64,000 bases of DNA, taken from Mycobacterium basiliense (lineage in GTDB: Bacteria > Actinomycetota > Actinomycetes > Mycobacteriales > Mycobacteriaceae). The stretch covers positions 1,674,001 through 1,738,000 of the forward strand of contig NZ_LR130759.1 in the NCBI RefSeq assembly GCF_900292015.1, read 5' to 3'. Made by a program: the position numbers and the translations under genes. Positions 20,001 to 30,457 of this stretch are shown one piece after another (position 1 is the stretch's first letter; each line of letters starts with the position of its first letter). Below the pieces are notes generated by a model. It searched no databases. It was not told where the DNA came from and saw only the letters and a list, made by a program, of their open reading frames with translations.

Positions 20001-22891
20001 GTGATCAGCAATCCGCGCCGCCTCGGATCCCGCGCACGATCCGCCGGCTTGCGGTGCCCATCCTGCTGTTGTGGATCGCGATGGCCGCGGTTACCAACGC
20101 GTTGGTACCGCAACTGGAGGAGGTCGGCAGAACCCACAATGTGGCGATGAATTCGCCCGATGCCCCGTCGTTGCAGGCGACCAAGCGTATCGGGCAGGTG
20201 TTCGGCGAATTTGACTCCGACAGCGCGGCCATGGTTGTGCTCGAAGGTGACAAGCCACTGGAAGCCGACGCCCACCGGTTCTACGACACCTTGATCCACC
20301 AGCTCGAGCGGGATACCAAGCACGTCGAGCACATTCAGGATTTCTGGGGTGACACGTTGACCGCCGCCGGAGCGCAGAGCGCCGACGGCAAGGCCGCCTA
20401 TGTTCAGGTGTACCTGCGCGGCAACCTGGGTTCGGCGCAGGCCAACGAGTCCGTCGAGGCCGTCCGCAACATCGTCGAACATACGCAAGCCCCGCCGGGC
20501 ATCAAGGCCTATGTCACCGGGCCCGCACCCATCATCGCCGATCAGTTCGAGGTGGGTAGCAACGGGACGGCCAGGGTCACCTCGATAACGGTCGGGGTGA
20601 TCGCATTGATGCTGCTGTTCGTCTACCGCTCGTTTTTCACCATGATCTTGGTGCTCGTCACGGTTCTCATCGAGATGGCCACCGCTCGAGGAATCGTCGC
20701 GTATCTGGGCAATGCCGGGATCATCGGGCTGTCAACGTACGCAACGAATCTGCTCACGTTGCTGGTTATCGCCGCCGGAACTGACTACGCGATATTCGTC
20801 GTCGGCCGCTATCAAGAAGCGCGCGGTGCCGGCGAGGAACGAGAAACGGCCTTCTACACGATGTTTCGCGGAACCGCCCACGTCGTGCTGGGTTCGGGGC
20901 TGACGGTTGCCGGTGCGGTGGCATGTCTGAGCTTTACTCGATTGCCGTACTTCCACAGCCTGGGTGTGCCGGCAGCACTGGGCATTCTGGTGGCGTTGCT
21001 AGCCGCGCTCACCCTGGGTCCGGCGGTGCTGACCTTGGGCTCGGCGTTTGGGCTCTTCGAGCCCAAACGCGCGATGAGAACCCGCGGATGGCGGCGGATC
21101 GGAACCGCTATCGTCCGCTGGCCCGGACCGGTTCTCACGGTCGCGTGCGGGTTGGCCCTGGTGGGTTTGCTGGCTCTGCCGGGATACAAGACGAGTTATG
21201 ACACCCGCCCCTACATGCCGGCAAGTGCGCCCGCCAATGTTGGGTATGCGGCCGCGGAGCGGCACTTCTCTCGGTCCCGGTTGGAGCCCGAGCTGCTGAT
21301 GATCGAAACGGATCGCGACCTGCGCAACCCAGCCGACATGCTCATCCTGGACAGGGTGGCCAGAGCGGTCTTTCACGTGCCCGGCATCGCGCAGGTGCAG
21401 TCGATCACCAGGCCACTGGGCACCCCGCTCGACCACAGTTCGCTGGCTTTTCAGATCAGCGCGCAAAGCGCCAATCAGATCGAAAACCTGACCTACCAAC
21501 GAGATCGCGCGAACGACTTGCAAACGCAGGCCCGCGAATTGTCGAAGACGATCGACATTCTGCAACAGCAATACGCTCTCCAACAGGAGCTGGCGGCCAC
21601 CACCCACAGTGAGGCCGAGGGTTTTCACGACACGATCGCCACCATGAAAGATCTGCGCGACAAGATCGCCAATTTCGACGACTTCTTCCGGCCGATTCGC
21701 AGCTATTTCTATTGGGAAAAGCATTGTTACGACATACCGGTCTGCTTTGCGCTGCGATCGATCTACGACGCGCTCGACGGTATCGACCAGCTCACAGCGA
21801 AGTTCGAAGACCTCACCGCGACCCTGGACAGACTCGACGCCCTCCAACCCAGACTGGTCGGGTTGATCCCGCCCCAGATCGCCAGCCAAGAGACCAACCG
21901 GGACCTGATCATGGCGAACTACGCGACCCTGTCCGGCATCTATGCCCAGACCGCTGCGGCGATCGAGAACGCGACGGCGCTGGGACGCGCCTTCGACACC
22001 GCAAAAAACGACGACACCTTCTACCTGCCGCCCGAGGTGTTCAACAACCCCGATTTCAAACGCGGTCTGAAATTGTTCCTGTCGCCGGACGGCAAGGCGG
22101 CTCGTATGATCATCACCCACGAAGGGGATCCGGCGACCCCTGAGGGGATCTCACACATCGAGCCGATTAAAAAGGCCGCCCACGAAGCCGTCAAGGGCAC
22201 CCCCATGAGCGACGCGCGGTTTTATCTCGGGGGCACCGCGGCAACCTACTACGACATCCAAGATGGCGCCAAGTACGACCTGATGATCGTCGCAATAGCC
22301 GCACTCGGCCTGATCTTGCTGATCATGATGATCCTCACGCGAAGCCTGGTTGCCGCACTTGTCATCGTGGGCACGGTAGCGCTGTCACTGGGCGCTTCGT
22401 TCGGGCTTTCGGTGCTGGTCTGGCAGTACATCTTTGGCATCAAGCTGTACTGGGTGGTGCTGGCGCTGGCCGTGATCCTACTTTTGGCGGTGGGGTCCGA
22501 CTACAACCTGCTCTTGGTCTCCCGGTTCCGGGAGGAAATCGGCGCCGGACTCAAGACCGGCATCATTCGTGCCATGGCCGGCTCGGGCTCGGTCGTCACG
22601 TCGGCCGGCCTGGTGTTCGCCGTGACCATGTGCGCCTTCGTGTTCAGTGGTTTTCAGGTGCTTGGTCAGATAGGAACCACCATCGGACTGGGCCTGCTGT
22701 TCGACACGCTGATCGTGCGTTCATTCATGACACCGTCGGTGGCAACGCTTCTCGGTCGCTGGTTCTGGTGGCCCCAGCGGGTGCGCCCCCGTCCCGCCAG
22801 CCAAATGCTTCGTCCCTACGGGCCGCGGCCGGCCGTTCGTCAACTGTTGCTGTGGGAAGACGACGACCCGGCCGTGACCTCCGCGAACTAG
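19997..22891 (+). CDS. MmpL4/L5-type RND transporter
   Basis: This is a 964-residue inner-membrane RND transporter exporting lipids, siderophores or drugs with proton drive. It has twelve membrane helices in two halves. The proton-relay Asp-Tyr pairs are in [12 protein letters not shown] (TM4) and [12 protein letters not shown] (TM10). A large periplasmic coiled-coil-rich loop (about 440-700) contains [15 protein letters not shown] with conserved cysteines. It ends [10 protein letters not shown], as in MmpL4/L5. It is coupled to mmpS by ATGA and probably controlled by the upstream TetR. Its stop shares CTAG with the convergent ACT-protein gene. The substrate is unknown. Confidence 0.94.
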   Translation: MSDQQSAPPRIPRTIRRLAVPILLLWIAMAAVTNALVPQLEEVGRTHNVAMNSPDAPSLQATKRIGQVFGEFDSDSAAMVVLEGDKPLEADAHRFYDTLIHQLERDTKHVEHIQDFWGDTLTAAGAQSADGKAAYVQVYLRGNLGSAQANESVEAVRNIVEHTQAPPGIKAYVTGPAPIIADQFEVGSNGTARVTSITVGVIALMLLFVYRSFFTMILVLVTVLIEMATARGIVAYLGNAGIIGLSTYATNLLTLLVIAAGTDYAIFVVGRYQEARGAGEERETAFYTMFRGTAHVVLGSGLTVAGAVACLSFTRLPYFHSLGVPAALGILVALLAALTLGPAVLTLGSAFGLFEPKRAMRTRGWRRIGTAIVRWPGPVLTVACGLALVGLLALPGYKTSYDTRPYMPASAPANVGYAAAERHFSRSRLEPELLMIETDRDLRNPADMLILDRVARAVFHVPGIAQVQSITRPLGTPLDHSSLAFQISAQSANQIENLTYQRDRANDLQTQARELSKTIDILQQQYALQQELAATTHSEAEGFHDTIATMKDLRDKIANFDDFFRPIRSYFYWEKHCYDIPVCFALRSIYDALDGIDQLTAKFEDLTATLDRLDALQPRLVGLIPPQIASQETNRDLIMANYATLSGIYAQTAAAIENATALGRAFDTAKNDDTFYLPPEVFNNPDFKRGLKLFLSPDGKAARMIITHEGDPATPEGISHIEPIKKAAHEAVKGTPMSDARFYLGGTAATYYDIQDGAKYDLMIVAIAALGLILLIMMILTRSLVAALVIVGTVALSLGASFGLSVLVWQYIFGIKLYWVVLALAVILLLAVGSDYNLLLVSRFREEIGAGLKTGIIRAMAGSGSVVTSAGLVFAVTMCAFVFSGFQVLGQIGTTIGLGLLFDTLIVRSFMTPSVATLLGRWFWWPQRVRPRPASQMLRPYGPRPAVRQLLLWEDDDPAVTSAN

Positions 22892-23544
22892 CGCAGCATG
22901 GTCGCCACGATCCCGGCCAGATAGCCCAGCCGGGCCACCTCCGAGGGCCGGAATTCCGGGCCGGTACGTCCCAGCACCACCGCCGTGTGCGGGTCGCCCA
23001 GCGGCGCGGCCACCATGGTGGTGTCCATATCCCGCCACGCTTGCGGCACCCAGTCGGCGCCGCCATCGAGTGGGGCGGCGCGCTCGATCGGTAGCCAGGG
23101 CGCGGAGTCGGCGCGGGTTTCCGGCGCGCCCGGGCTGCCGGCCAGACGGAGCAAGGTGCCTTCCGAGCTGCGCAATATGGTGCACCAGCTCACGCGCAGC
23201 ACCCTGGGAGCCTCGTTGGCCAGAACCTGCAGCCGCGACGTGTTATCGCGAGCCGCTGCGACATGATCAAGCAGCTCGAGCTCGCGGTGTGCTTCCAGCA
23301 GCCCGGTGTGCGGACGCACGCTGTCCACTCGGACGCCGTTGAGTGACTCCGCGGCGGTGATCAGGGTGTCCGGCATCGCTCCCGGGGGCAGCTCGACCAC
23401 CAGATCGTCAATGGCGTATCCATTGCTGCGCTCGACCACGTCGAGCGACAGAATGTCGGCGCCCACCGAGCCGAGCGCGACCGCCAGCGAACCCAAGCTG
23501 CCGGGTCGGTCGACCAGCTCGATGCGCAACAGATACGAAGGCAC
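22888..23544 (-). CDS. ACT-domain protein (Rv3013-like)
   Basis: This is a 218-residue cytoplasmic protein. The N-terminal ACT domain begins [20 protein letters not shown], a classic amino-acid binding fold with the ligand loop PGSLGSLA. The C-terminal part ([16 protein letters not shown]) has no recognised domain. The start is GTG 23544, giving the same length as Rv3013; the frame is open further upstream but without family similarity. It is divergent from gatC, with 156 bp between. It may be an amino-acid sensing regulator; the target is unknown. Confidence 0.85.
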   Translation of the reverse strand: MPSYLLRIELVDRPGSLGSLAVALGSVGADILSLDVVERSNGYAIDDLVVELPPGAMPDTLITAAESLNGVRVDSVRPHTGLLEAHRELELLDHVAAARDNTSRLQVLANEAPRVLRVSWCTILRSSEGTLLRLAGSPGAPETRADSAPWLPIERAAPLDGGADWVPQAWRDMDTTMVAAPLGDPHTAVVLGRTGPEFRPSEVARLGYLAGIVATMLR

Positions 23545-23700
23545 GGCCAACACTGTTACACAGTGATGCACCGGTGGCATTTCGGCGGGGCCTGATAAAG
23601 GCCACACCAGGGTCGGGTTGGCGGCACACGCGCGCCGCCGGCAGCCCAATGAGTGACGGGCGTGAAGCCGGCCCCAAGCGCGCGGTTAGGCTTTTCGCTC

Positions 23701-24000
23701 GTGTCCCAGATCTCCCGCGATGAGGTGGCCCATCTAGCCCGACTTGCCCGTCTAGCCTTGACCGAAAGCGAGCTGGACAGCTTTGCCGGCCAACTGGACG
23801 CCATCCTGACCCACGTCAGCCAGATCCAGGCCGTCGATGTCACCGGCGTCGAAGCCACCGATAATCCGCTCAAGGACGTCAACGTTATGCGCGTGGACGA
23901 GATCGCTGCGTGCCTGACACAGGAAGAAGCGCTGGCCGCGGCCCCGGCGACGGCCGAAGGCCGGTTCGCGGTCCCGCAGATCTTGGGGGACAGCGAGTGA
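23701..24000 (+). CDS. gatC: Glu-tRNA(Gln) amidotransferase subunit C
   Basis: GatC is the small subunit that wraps GatA to GatB in the amidotransferase converting Glu-tRNA(Gln) to Gln-tRNA(Gln). The 99-residue protein begins [20 protein letters not shown], with the family's C-terminal [13 protein letters not shown] tail. The start is GTG 23701 (first residue read as Met). It overlaps gatA by GTGA at 23997-24000. Confidence 0.95.
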   Translation: MSQISRDEVAHLARLARLALTESELDSFAGQLDAILTHVSQIQAVDVTGVEATDNPLKDVNVMRVDEIAACLTQEEALAAAPATAEGRFAVPQILGDSE

Positions 24001-25478
24001 ACGAGATCATCCGATCCGACGCTGCCACGTTGGCCGCCAAGATCGCCGGCCGAGAGTTGTCGTCCGTCGAGGTCACCCAGGCGTGCCTGGACCAGATCGC
24101 GGCAACCGACGACAGGTACAGCGCCTTTCTGCATGTGGCGGCCCATGAGGCGCTGGCGGCGGCAGCCGTGGTCGACGAGGCGGTGGCCGCGGGTGAGCGG
24201 TTGCCATCCGCATTGGCCGGAGTGCCGCTGGCCCTCAAGGACGTCTTCACCACGATCGACATGCCCACCACCTGCGGATCCAAGATCCTGGAGGGCTGGC
24301 GATCGCCTTATGACGCCACCGTCACCGTGCGCTTGCGGGCGGCCGGGATCCCGATCTTGGGCAAGACCAATATGGACGAATTCGCGATGGGCTCGTCGAC
24401 CGAAAACTCTGCCTTCGGCCCGACCCGCAACCCGTGGAACGTCGAACGGGTACCCGGAGGCTCCGGCGGCGGCAGCGCCGCGGCGCTGGCCGCATATCAG
24501 GCACCGCTGGCCATCGGATCCGATACGGGGGGCTCGATCCGCCAGCCGGCCGCGCTCACCGCAACCGTCGGAGTCAAACCCACCTACGGCACCGTGTCCC
24601 GCTATGGGCTGGTGGCGTGTGCATCCTCCCTGGATCAGGGTGGCCCCTGTGCGCGCACCGTCCTGGACACCGCGCTGCTGCACCAGGTGATCGCCGGCCA
24701 CGACCCACGCGACTCCACGTCCATAGCCGCCGCGATACCAGATGTGGTCGGTGCGGCCCAGGCCGGTGCCGCCGGCAATCTGCGGGGGGTGCGGATCGGG
24801 GTGGTCAAGCAGCTCCGGGGTGAGGGCTACCAATCCGGCGTGCTGGCGTCGTTTCAGGCCGCCGTGGAACAACTGACCACGCTCGGTGCCGAAGTGAGCG
24901 AAGTCGACTGTCCGCACTTCGATCACGCGCTGGCCGCCTACTACCTCATCTTGCCGTCGGAGGTGTCGAGCAACCTGGCGCGCTTCGACGCGATGCGCTA
25001 CGGGCTTCGGGTCGGCGATGACGGAACCCATAGTGCCGAAGAAGTGATGGCGCTGACGCGGGCAGCCGGTTTCGGTCCGGAGGTCAAGCGGCGCATCATG
25101 ATCGGCGCGTACGCGTTATCGGCAGGCTATTACGACGCCTACTACAACCAGGCGCAGAAGGTGCGCACCCTGATCGCGCGCGATCTGGACGAGGCCTATC
25201 AATCGGTCGACGTGTTGGTCTCGCCGGCGACCCCGACCACCGCGTTCCCGCTTGGGGAAAAGGTCGACGATCCGCTGGCGATGTACTTGTTCGACCTGTG
25301 CACCTTGCCGCTCAACCTGGCCGGTCACTGCGGCATGTCGGTGCCATCGGGATTGTCTCCGGATGACGGGCTGCCGGTGGGGCTGCAGATCATGGCGCCC
25401 GCCATGGCCGACGACCGGCTCTACCGGGTGGGCGCTGCCTACGAGACCGCCCGCGGCCCGCTCCCGAGCGCACTCTAG
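23997..25478 (+). CDS. gatA: Glu-tRNA(Gln) amidotransferase subunit A
   Basis: This is the amidase subunit that releases ammonia from glutamine for transamidation. The 493-residue protein has the Ser-cisSer-Lys triad Lys81 (LALKDVF), Ser156 (GGSGGGS) and Ser180 ([11 protein letters not shown]), with the spacing of the family. The start is GTG 23997, coupled to the gatC stop. The stop TAG lies inside a 13-bp tandem duplication (25476-25501), followed by a long inverted repeat. Mycobacteria lack GlnRS, so this route is essential. Confidence 0.97.
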   Translation: MNEIIRSDAATLAAKIAGRELSSVEVTQACLDQIAATDDRYSAFLHVAAHEALAAAAVVDEAVAAGERLPSALAGVPLALKDVFTTIDMPTTCGSKILEGWRSPYDATVTVRLRAAGIPILGKTNMDEFAMGSSTENSAFGPTRNPWNVERVPGGSGGGSAAALAAYQAPLAIGSDTGGSIRQPAALTATVGVKPTYGTVSRYGLVACASSLDQGGPCARTVLDTALLHQVIAGHDPRDSTSIAAAIPDVVGAAQAGAAGNLRGVRIGVVKQLRGEGYQSGVLASFQAAVEQLTTLGAEVSEVDCPHFDHALAAYYLILPSEVSSNLARFDAMRYGLRVGDDGTHSAEEVMALTRAAGFGPEVKRRIMIGAYALSAGYYDAYYNQAQKVRTLIARDLDEAYQSVDVLVSPATPTTAFPLGEKVDDPLAMYLFDLCTLPLNLAGHCGMSVPSGLSPDDGLPVGLQIMAPAMADDRLYRVGAAYETARGPLPSAL

Positions 25479-25501
25479 TTGCGCGAGCTAGTTGCGCGAG
25501 C
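25476..25501. repeat. 13-bp tandem duplication at the gatA stop
   Basis: TAGTTGCGCGAGC occurs twice in tandem (25476-25488 and 25489-25501). The first copy contains the gatA stop codon and the second leads into the left arm of the long inverted repeat. Confidence 0.85.
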
Positions 25502-25557
25502 AGACGCAAAATCGCACAAAAGGCTCGGCCTTGATGCGATTTTGCGTCTGCTCGCGC
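25494..25557. repeat. Long perfect inverted repeat between gatA and pfkA
   Basis: The 23-bp arms 25494-25516 and 25535-25557 are exact reverse complements. The arm reads GCGCGAGCAGACGCAAAATC followed by GCA. The 18-nt loop contains its own small stem AAGGC-TCG-GCCTT. It could be a Rho-independent terminator or a mobile palindromic element. Sequences of this GCGAGCAGACGC type recur between genes in mycobacteria, as I recall. Confidence 0.9.
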
Positions 25558-25588
25558 CATTGGGCGTCGCCCCAGGCAAGATGAGGGC

Positions 25589-26620
25589 ATGCGGATTGGA
25601 GTTCTCACGGGAGGCGGCGACTGTCCAGGGCTGAATGCGGTAATCCGGGCGGTGGTGCGCACCTGCGACGCCCGGTACGGCTCATCGGTGGTCGGATTTC
25701 AAGACGGGTGGCGCGGGTTGCTGGAGAATCGGCGGCTGCAGCTACGCAACGACGACCGTAATGACCGGCTGCTGGCCAAGGGCGGAACGATGTTGGGAAC
25801 CGCCCGTGTGCACCCCGATAAATTGCGGGCCGGGTTGCCGCAGATCAAACAGACGTTGGATGACAACGGCATTGACGTGCTCATACCGATCGGCGGCGAG
25901 GGCACGCTGACCGCCGCGCACTGGCTGTCGGAGGAGAACGTACCCGTGGTCGGGGTCCCCAAGACCATCGACAACGACATCGACTGCACCGACGTGACTT
26001 TCGGCCACGACACCGCGTTGACCGTGGCAACCGAGGCGATCGACCGGCTGCACAGCACCGCCGAGTCCCACCAGCGGGTGATGCTGGTGGAAGTGATGGG
26101 CAGGCATGCGGGCTGGATAGCGTTGAACTCCGGGCTGGCATCGGGCGCGCACATGACGCTGATCCCCGAGCAGCCCTTCGACATCGAAGAGGTATGCCGG
26201 CTCGTCAAACAGCGGTTCCAGCGTGGCGATTCGCACTTCATTTGCGTGGTGGCCGAAGGAGCCAAGCCCGTCTCGGGTTCGATGCAGTTGCGCGAGGGCG
26301 GACTTGATGAGTTCGGACACGAGCGTTTCACCGGTGTCGCCGCCCAACTCGGCTGGGAGGTGGAAAAGCGGATCAACAAGGACGTCCGAGTTACTGTGCT
26401 GGGCCATGTGCAGCGGGGTGGGACGCCCACGGCTTACGACCGGGTGCTGGCCACCCGGTTCGGGGTCAACGCCGCTGACGCCGCGCATGCCGGCGAGTAC
26501 GGCCAGATGGTGTCGCTGCGCGGACAGGACATCGGCCGCGTTGCGCTGGCAGATGCCGTCCGTCAGCTCAAACTGGTGCCCCAAAGCCGCTACGACGACG
26601 CGGCCGCCTTCTTCGGCTGA
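25589..26620 (+). CDS. pfkA: 6-phosphofructokinase
   Basis: The enzyme phosphorylates fructose-6-phosphate in glycolysis. The 343-residue protein begins [20 protein letters not shown], the nucleotide-binding loop. [10 protein letters not shown] replaces the bacterial GGDGS, and [12 protein letters not shown] holds the catalytic aspartate; MGRHAGWIA binds substrate. It belongs to the actinobacterial branch close to PPi-type enzymes, though the M. tuberculosis homologue Rv3010c uses ATP. The start is ATG 25589. A 56-bp tandem repeat begins 5 bp after its stop. Confidence 0.95.
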   Translation: MRIGVLTGGGDCPGLNAVIRAVVRTCDARYGSSVVGFQDGWRGLLENRRLQLRNDDRNDRLLAKGGTMLGTARVHPDKLRAGLPQIKQTLDDNGIDVLIPIGGEGTLTAAHWLSEENVPVVGVPKTIDNDIDCTDVTFGHDTALTVATEAIDRLHSTAESHQRVMLVEVMGRHAGWIALNSGLASGAHMTLIPEQPFDIEEVCRLVKQRFQRGDSHFICVVAEGAKPVSGSMQLREGGLDEFGHERFTGVAAQLGWEVEKRINKDVRVTVLGHVQRGGTPTAYDRVLATRFGVNAADAAHAGEYGQMVSLRGQDIGRVALADAVRQLKLVPQSRYDDAAAFFG

Positions 26621-26624
26621 CCGG

Positions 26625-26830
26625 CCCGCTTCGCCCGGCTTCGCCGGTCTGGCGACCACCACGGGCCTGGTTGGTGGTGGCCCGCTTCGCCCGGCTTCGC
26701 CGGTCTGGCGACCACCACGGGCCTGGTTGGTGGTGGCCCGCTTCGCCCGGCTTCGCCGGTCTGGCGACCACCACGGGCCTGGTTGGTGGTGGCCCGCTTC
26801 GCCCGGCTTCGCCGGTCTGGCGACCACCAC
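26625..26830. repeat. 56-bp tandem repeat (VNTR-like), 3.7 copies
   Basis: Units begin at 26625, 26681, 26737 and 26793. The last is cut after 38 bp, 14 bp before the gatB start. Copies look identical over the full unit. Each contains CCCGCTTCGCCCGGCTTCGC and a hairpin CCACCAC / GTGGTGG across the unit join. It fills almost the whole pfkA-gatB gap and carries no spacers, so it is not CRISPR. Confidence 0.95.
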
Positions 26831-26844
26831 TAGGATCGGACGGC

Positions 26845-28353
26845 ATGACGGTTGCTAGGGCTGACCTGCTGGATTATGACGAGGTCATCGAACGTTTCGA
26901 TCCGGTGCTGGGCCTCGAGGTACACGTTGAGCTGTCCACCGCGACCAAGATGTTCTGCGGCTGCGCCACCGCATTCGGTGCCAAGCCCAACACGCAGGTA
27001 TGCCCGGTTTGCCTGGGCCTGCCCGGTTCGCTGCCGGTACTCAATCGGGTCGCAGTCGAGTCCGCCATCCGCATCGGGTTGGCACTGAACTGTGAGATCG
27101 TTCCCTGGTGTCGCTTCGCCCGGAAGAACTACTTCTACCCGGACATGCCGAAGAACTACCAGATTTCGCAATACGACGAGCCGATCGCGATCAACGGGTA
27201 CCTGGAAGCGCCGCTGGAGGATGGCACCACGTGGCGGGTCGAGATCGAGCGCGCGCACATGGAGGAAGACACCGGCAAACTTACTCACATCGGCAGCGAA
27301 ACCGGCCGTATCCATGGCGCGACGACGTCGCTGATCGATTACAACCGTGCCGGCGTGCCGCTGATCGAAATCGTCACCAAGCCCATCGAAGGCGCTGGCG
27401 CGAGGGCACCGCAGGTAGCCCGGGCCTATGTGACGGCGTTGCGGGACTTGTTGCGCGCCCTGGACGTCTCCGATGTGCGGATGGACCAGGGTTCGCTGCG
27501 CTGCGACGCTAACGTGTCCCTAAAGCCCACCGGAGCAACGGAATTCGGCACTCGAACGGAGACCAAGAACGTCAACTCGCTCAAGAGCGTCGAGGTGGCG
27601 GTCCGTTACGAAATGCAGCGTCAAGCCGCGATCTTGGTCTCCGGCGGACAAATCACCCAGGAGACCAGACACTTTCACGAGGCGGGTTACACGAGCCCCG
27701 GTCGCGCCAAGGAAACCGCACAAGACTATCGATACTTCCCCGAGCCGGACCTCGAGCCCGTCGCACCCAGCCGTGAGTTGGTCGACGAACTTCGCCGCAC
27801 CATCCCCGAGTTGCCGTGGTTGAGCCGCAAGCGGATTCAGCAAGAATGGGGCATTTCCGACGAGGTGATGCGTGACCTGGTCAATGCGGGTGCGGTCGAA
27901 TTGGTGGCTGCGACGGTCAAACACGGCGCGTCCAGCAAGGAGGCGCGCTCCTGGTGGGGAAATTTTCTGGTGCAAAAGGCCAACGAGGCCGGCATCGGAC
28001 TGGACGAACTGGCCATCACCCCTGCCCAGGTCGCGGCCGTGGTGGCATTGGTCGACAGCGGCAAGCTGTCGAACAAGCTGGCCCGTGAGGTGGTGGAGGG
28101 TGTGCTGACCGGCGAAGGTGAACCCGAGCAGGTGATGACCGCTCGCGGCCTGGCACTGGTCCGCGACGACTCGCTGACCCAGGCGGCGGTTGATGAGGCC
28201 CTGGCCGCCAATCCGGATGTGGCGGAAAAGATTCGCGGCGGCAAGGTCGCGGCTGCGGGCGCCATCGTCGGTGCGGTGATGAAGGCCACCCGTGGCCAGG
28301 CTGACGCGGCCCGGGTGCGCGAATTGGTGTTGGCGGCCTGCGGTCAAGACTAG
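26845..28353 (+). CDS. gatB: Glu-tRNA(Gln)/Asp-tRNA(Asn) amidotransferase subunit B
   Basis: GatB binds the mischarged tRNA, and its kinase-like core activates the carboxylate with ATP. The 502-residue protein begins at ATG 26845 ([20 protein letters not shown]). It has the signature [18 protein letters not shown], a zinc/metal CGC...CxxC segment ([10 protein letters not shown]) and the C-terminal YqeY-like tail domain for tRNA binding. The frame runs upstream through the 56-bp repeat, but that part is repeat-encoded and lacks family similarity. It is separated from gatC-gatA by pfkA. Confidence 0.96.
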   Translation: MTVARADLLDYDEVIERFDPVLGLEVHVELSTATKMFCGCATAFGAKPNTQVCPVCLGLPGSLPVLNRVAVESAIRIGLALNCEIVPWCRFARKNYFYPDMPKNYQISQYDEPIAINGYLEAPLEDGTTWRVEIERAHMEEDTGKLTHIGSETGRIHGATTSLIDYNRAGVPLIEIVTKPIEGAGARAPQVARAYVTALRDLLRALDVSDVRMDQGSLRCDANVSLKPTGATEFGTRTETKNVNSLKSVEVAVRYEMQRQAAILVSGGQITQETRHFHEAGYTSPGRAKETAQDYRYFPEPDLEPVAPSRELVDELRRTIPELPWLSRKRIQQEWGISDEVMRDLVNAGAVELVAATVKHGASSKEARSWWGNFLVQKANEAGIGLDELAITPAQVAAVVALVDSGKLSNKLAREVVEGVLTGEGEPEQVMTARGLALVRDDSLTQAAVDEALAANPDVAEKIRGGKVAAAGAIVGAVMKATRGQADAARVRELVLAACGQD

Positions 28354-28417
28354 CGGCGGCCACCCGGCGAGCGGTTAGAGCGCGCAGCGGTCGCGTCCAG
28401 GATGGTGCGGTTCACGT

Positions 28418-29050
28418 GTGAACTTGCTGAGTGATCGTGCGGAAATGGCGGCGCGGGGCGTCATGTCGATTCATGATGTTGATGTGATCGATGAGCTATT
28501 CGATGACCTGATGACGATGCTGGACTCACCGGTGTTCGTGGTGACAACTCAGGCCGACGCTCAGCCAGCCGGCTGCCTGGTCAGTTTCGCCACCCAAACG
28601 AGCGTGCAGCCCCCGAGTTTCATGGTTGGCATGCTCAGAAGCGACCACGTTGTCGAGGTAGCCAGTCGTTCCGAGCACGTCGCGGTGCACGTCTTGTCGC
28701 GCCGCCAGCGCGCCCTGGCTGAGCTATTCGGCGGCCACACGGATGACCAAATCAGCAAGTTCACGCGCTGCACCTGGCGCGCCGGCCCCTACGGAATGCC
28801 GATCCTCGACGACGCGCTCGCCTGGTTCGTCGGCAAGGTAGTCAGTCGCAGTGATGTCGGGGACCATGTGTGCTACCTGCTGCAGCCCATCAGCGTCTGG
28901 GCCCCCGAAAGCTCCGAAGAACTGCTCTACCTCTCCGACGTTGACGATCTCGACTCGAGCCACGAGGCGCCACCTCCGGTCGCCGACCACGAGCAGCGTG
29001 ACCGGTTGCGCCGATACGGCGTATTGCGGTTCACCCTCGACGTGCCGTGA
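28418..29050 (+). CDS. Flavin-reductase-like FMN-binding protein (Rv3007c-like)
   Basis: This is a protein of up to 210 residues with a flavin reductase-like split-barrel domain. SPVFVVTTQADAQPAGCLVS and SFMVGMLRSDH are the usual flavin-binding blocks. DHVCYLLQPISVW is the late strand that closes the barrel. It is probably the FMN reductase partner of an unidentified monooxygenase. The start is uncertain: GTG 28418, ATG 28445 and ATG 28463 (MSIHDVDVIDEL) are all possible, and the last is closest to the M. tuberculosis start as I recall it. It lies downstream of gatB by 64 bp and is convergent with lppZ. Confidence 0.8.
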   Translation: MNLLSDRAEMAARGVMSIHDVDVIDELFDDLMTMLDSPVFVVTTQADAQPAGCLVSFATQTSVQPPSFMVGMLRSDHVVEVASRSEHVAVHVLSRRQRALAELFGGHTDDQISKFTRCTWRAGPYGMPILDDALAWFVGKVVSRSDVGDHVCYLLQPISVWAPESSEELLYLSDVDDLDSSHEAPPPVADHEQRDRLRRYGVLRFTLDVP

Positions 29051-29107
29051 CCCCCGGAACGGCGGGACACAACCAGCCGAAACCAGCCACGGCCGGCCAC
29101 GGCGAGG

Positions 29108-30229
29108 TCAAGTCTTGTCGTCGTTGTTGCGCGGGAATCCGCCGCCCTGCGGGAACAACGGAAACACCACGTCGTCGAGCTTTTCCGCATCACCCGCGGT
29201 CCGGTTGACCGTTGCACCCCAGACATTGCCGTCGGGTGACATCTTCAACGCCCAGGCATGGGCATGCGTGTCTTTGCGGACAACGTCGGGTTCACCGGTG
29301 ACCGCACCGGTCGACGGCGCCAGCCGCACCGCCACCGTCAACTTGGTGTTGATCAAGTTGACCAGCACGGTGCCGTCCATCGCCGCACACCCGGCCACGC
29401 CCGGCTTGTCCGGCCAGGTCCAAACCGTGGAAACCTCCGATTTCCTGGTGATGCGCTGCAACCGGTCGGCGCTGGGCGTGCGGTCGGCCACATACAGGGA
29501 GCCGTCAACGGGATCGATACACAAACCACCGCCGGCGCCGATGCCGGTGAGTGCCGTCGTCGGTGGCGCTTGCCCGATGGTGGTGGGCTGTTCGATCCGC
29601 AGGACCTTCCCGGCCAGCGAATTGGGATCGGCTGCTAGCGCAGGATTGCCGGCATCGCCGGTCATCACGACCAACGTGGTGGGGCTGGTGAAGATCAATG
29701 CGCCGGCGTTTCCGGTGGCGCCCTTGGGAATCCCGGTCAAGATGTCCTTCGGGACGTCGTCGTCGGCAATGCGGATGACCCGGTTATCGGTGGGCGTACT
29801 GATGTAGGCGTACATCAGTCGGTCCTGTGAGTAGGTGGGCGACAACACGATGTCCAGCAGGCCACCATCACCGGCCGGGTCGACGGGGATGACGGTTTTG
29901 ACCTTGGGCTCGGCGCTGACCGAGATCTCCTTGACGGCACCCGTAGTGCGCTCGGCTACCAGCGCCGACTTGCTGTCGAGCCCCATGATCAGACCGCTGG
30001 TGCTTTCCAGGCAGCCCTGCATCACGCCCGGGGCCGGGCACACCTTGGGAAATGGCGTCGGCGGCAGCGGTGGTGGCGGGGGTGGTGTCGAGCTGGGCAT
30101 GGGACGAAGCTCGGGATTGGTGGTAAAGGGCTGCGACTGGGCGTCGTTGAACCGTGCGCAGCCGCTCGATACCAGCACCGCTGCACACACACCAGCGAGC
30201 GCGCATCGAACCGACCGCCGTATCCGCAT
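29108..30229 (-). CDS. lppZ: Lipoprotein LppZ, sorbosone/glucose-dehydrogenase-like propeller
   Basis: This is a 373-residue exported lipoprotein. It has a basic start, a hydrophobic stretch and the lipobox VSSG-C with Cys24. A proline-rich linker ([13 protein letters not shown]) follows, then a beta-propeller of the soluble quinoprotein glucose/sorbosone dehydrogenase type (DIVLSPTYSQDRLMYAY, GGGLCIDPVDGSLYVADR). The start is ATG 30229, giving the Rv3006 length exactly; the frame is open to 30418 but the signal peptide sits at 30229. Enzymatic activity is not established. Confidence 0.9.
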   Translation of the reverse strand: MRIRRSVRCALAGVCAAVLVSSGCARFNDAQSQPFTTNPELRPMPSSTPPPPPPLPPTPFPKVCPAPGVMQGCLESTSGLIMGLDSKSALVAERTTGAVKEISVSAEPKVKTVIPVDPAGDGGLLDIVLSPTYSQDRLMYAYISTPTDNRVIRIADDDVPKDILTGIPKGATGNAGALIFTSPTTLVVMTGDAGNPALAADPNSLAGKVLRIEQPTTIGQAPPTTALTGIGAGGGLCIDPVDGSLYVADRTPSADRLQRITRKSEVSTVWTWPDKPGVAGCAAMDGTVLVNLINTKLTVAVRLAPSTGAVTGEPDVVRKDTHAHAWALKMSPDGNVWGATVNRTAGDAEKLDDVVFPLFPQGGGFPRNNDDKT

Positions 30230-30457
30230 GACCGACAGGCTACGGACATTGTCGCTACCGCCGCCACCGGCCACCACGACGCGCCCTCTCCGCACGCGGG
30301 GGGAGCCCATCGAAGGTGCCGCGATCACTGCCGGCGGCTCAGCAGAGGGCCGATTTGGCGCGTTTGGCGGGCCAGTAGGGGCGAAGTGCGGATTTAAACA
30401 GGCGAAAGCGCCGCTCAAATCCCCAATTCAGGTCTAAATGCCCTTACCCTGACACGA

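Noticed and set aside
26625..26830. Possible CRISPR array or coding extension of gatB
   Set aside because: The 56-bp units are back to back with no spacers. The frame through them is repeat translation, while gatB similarity begins at 26845.
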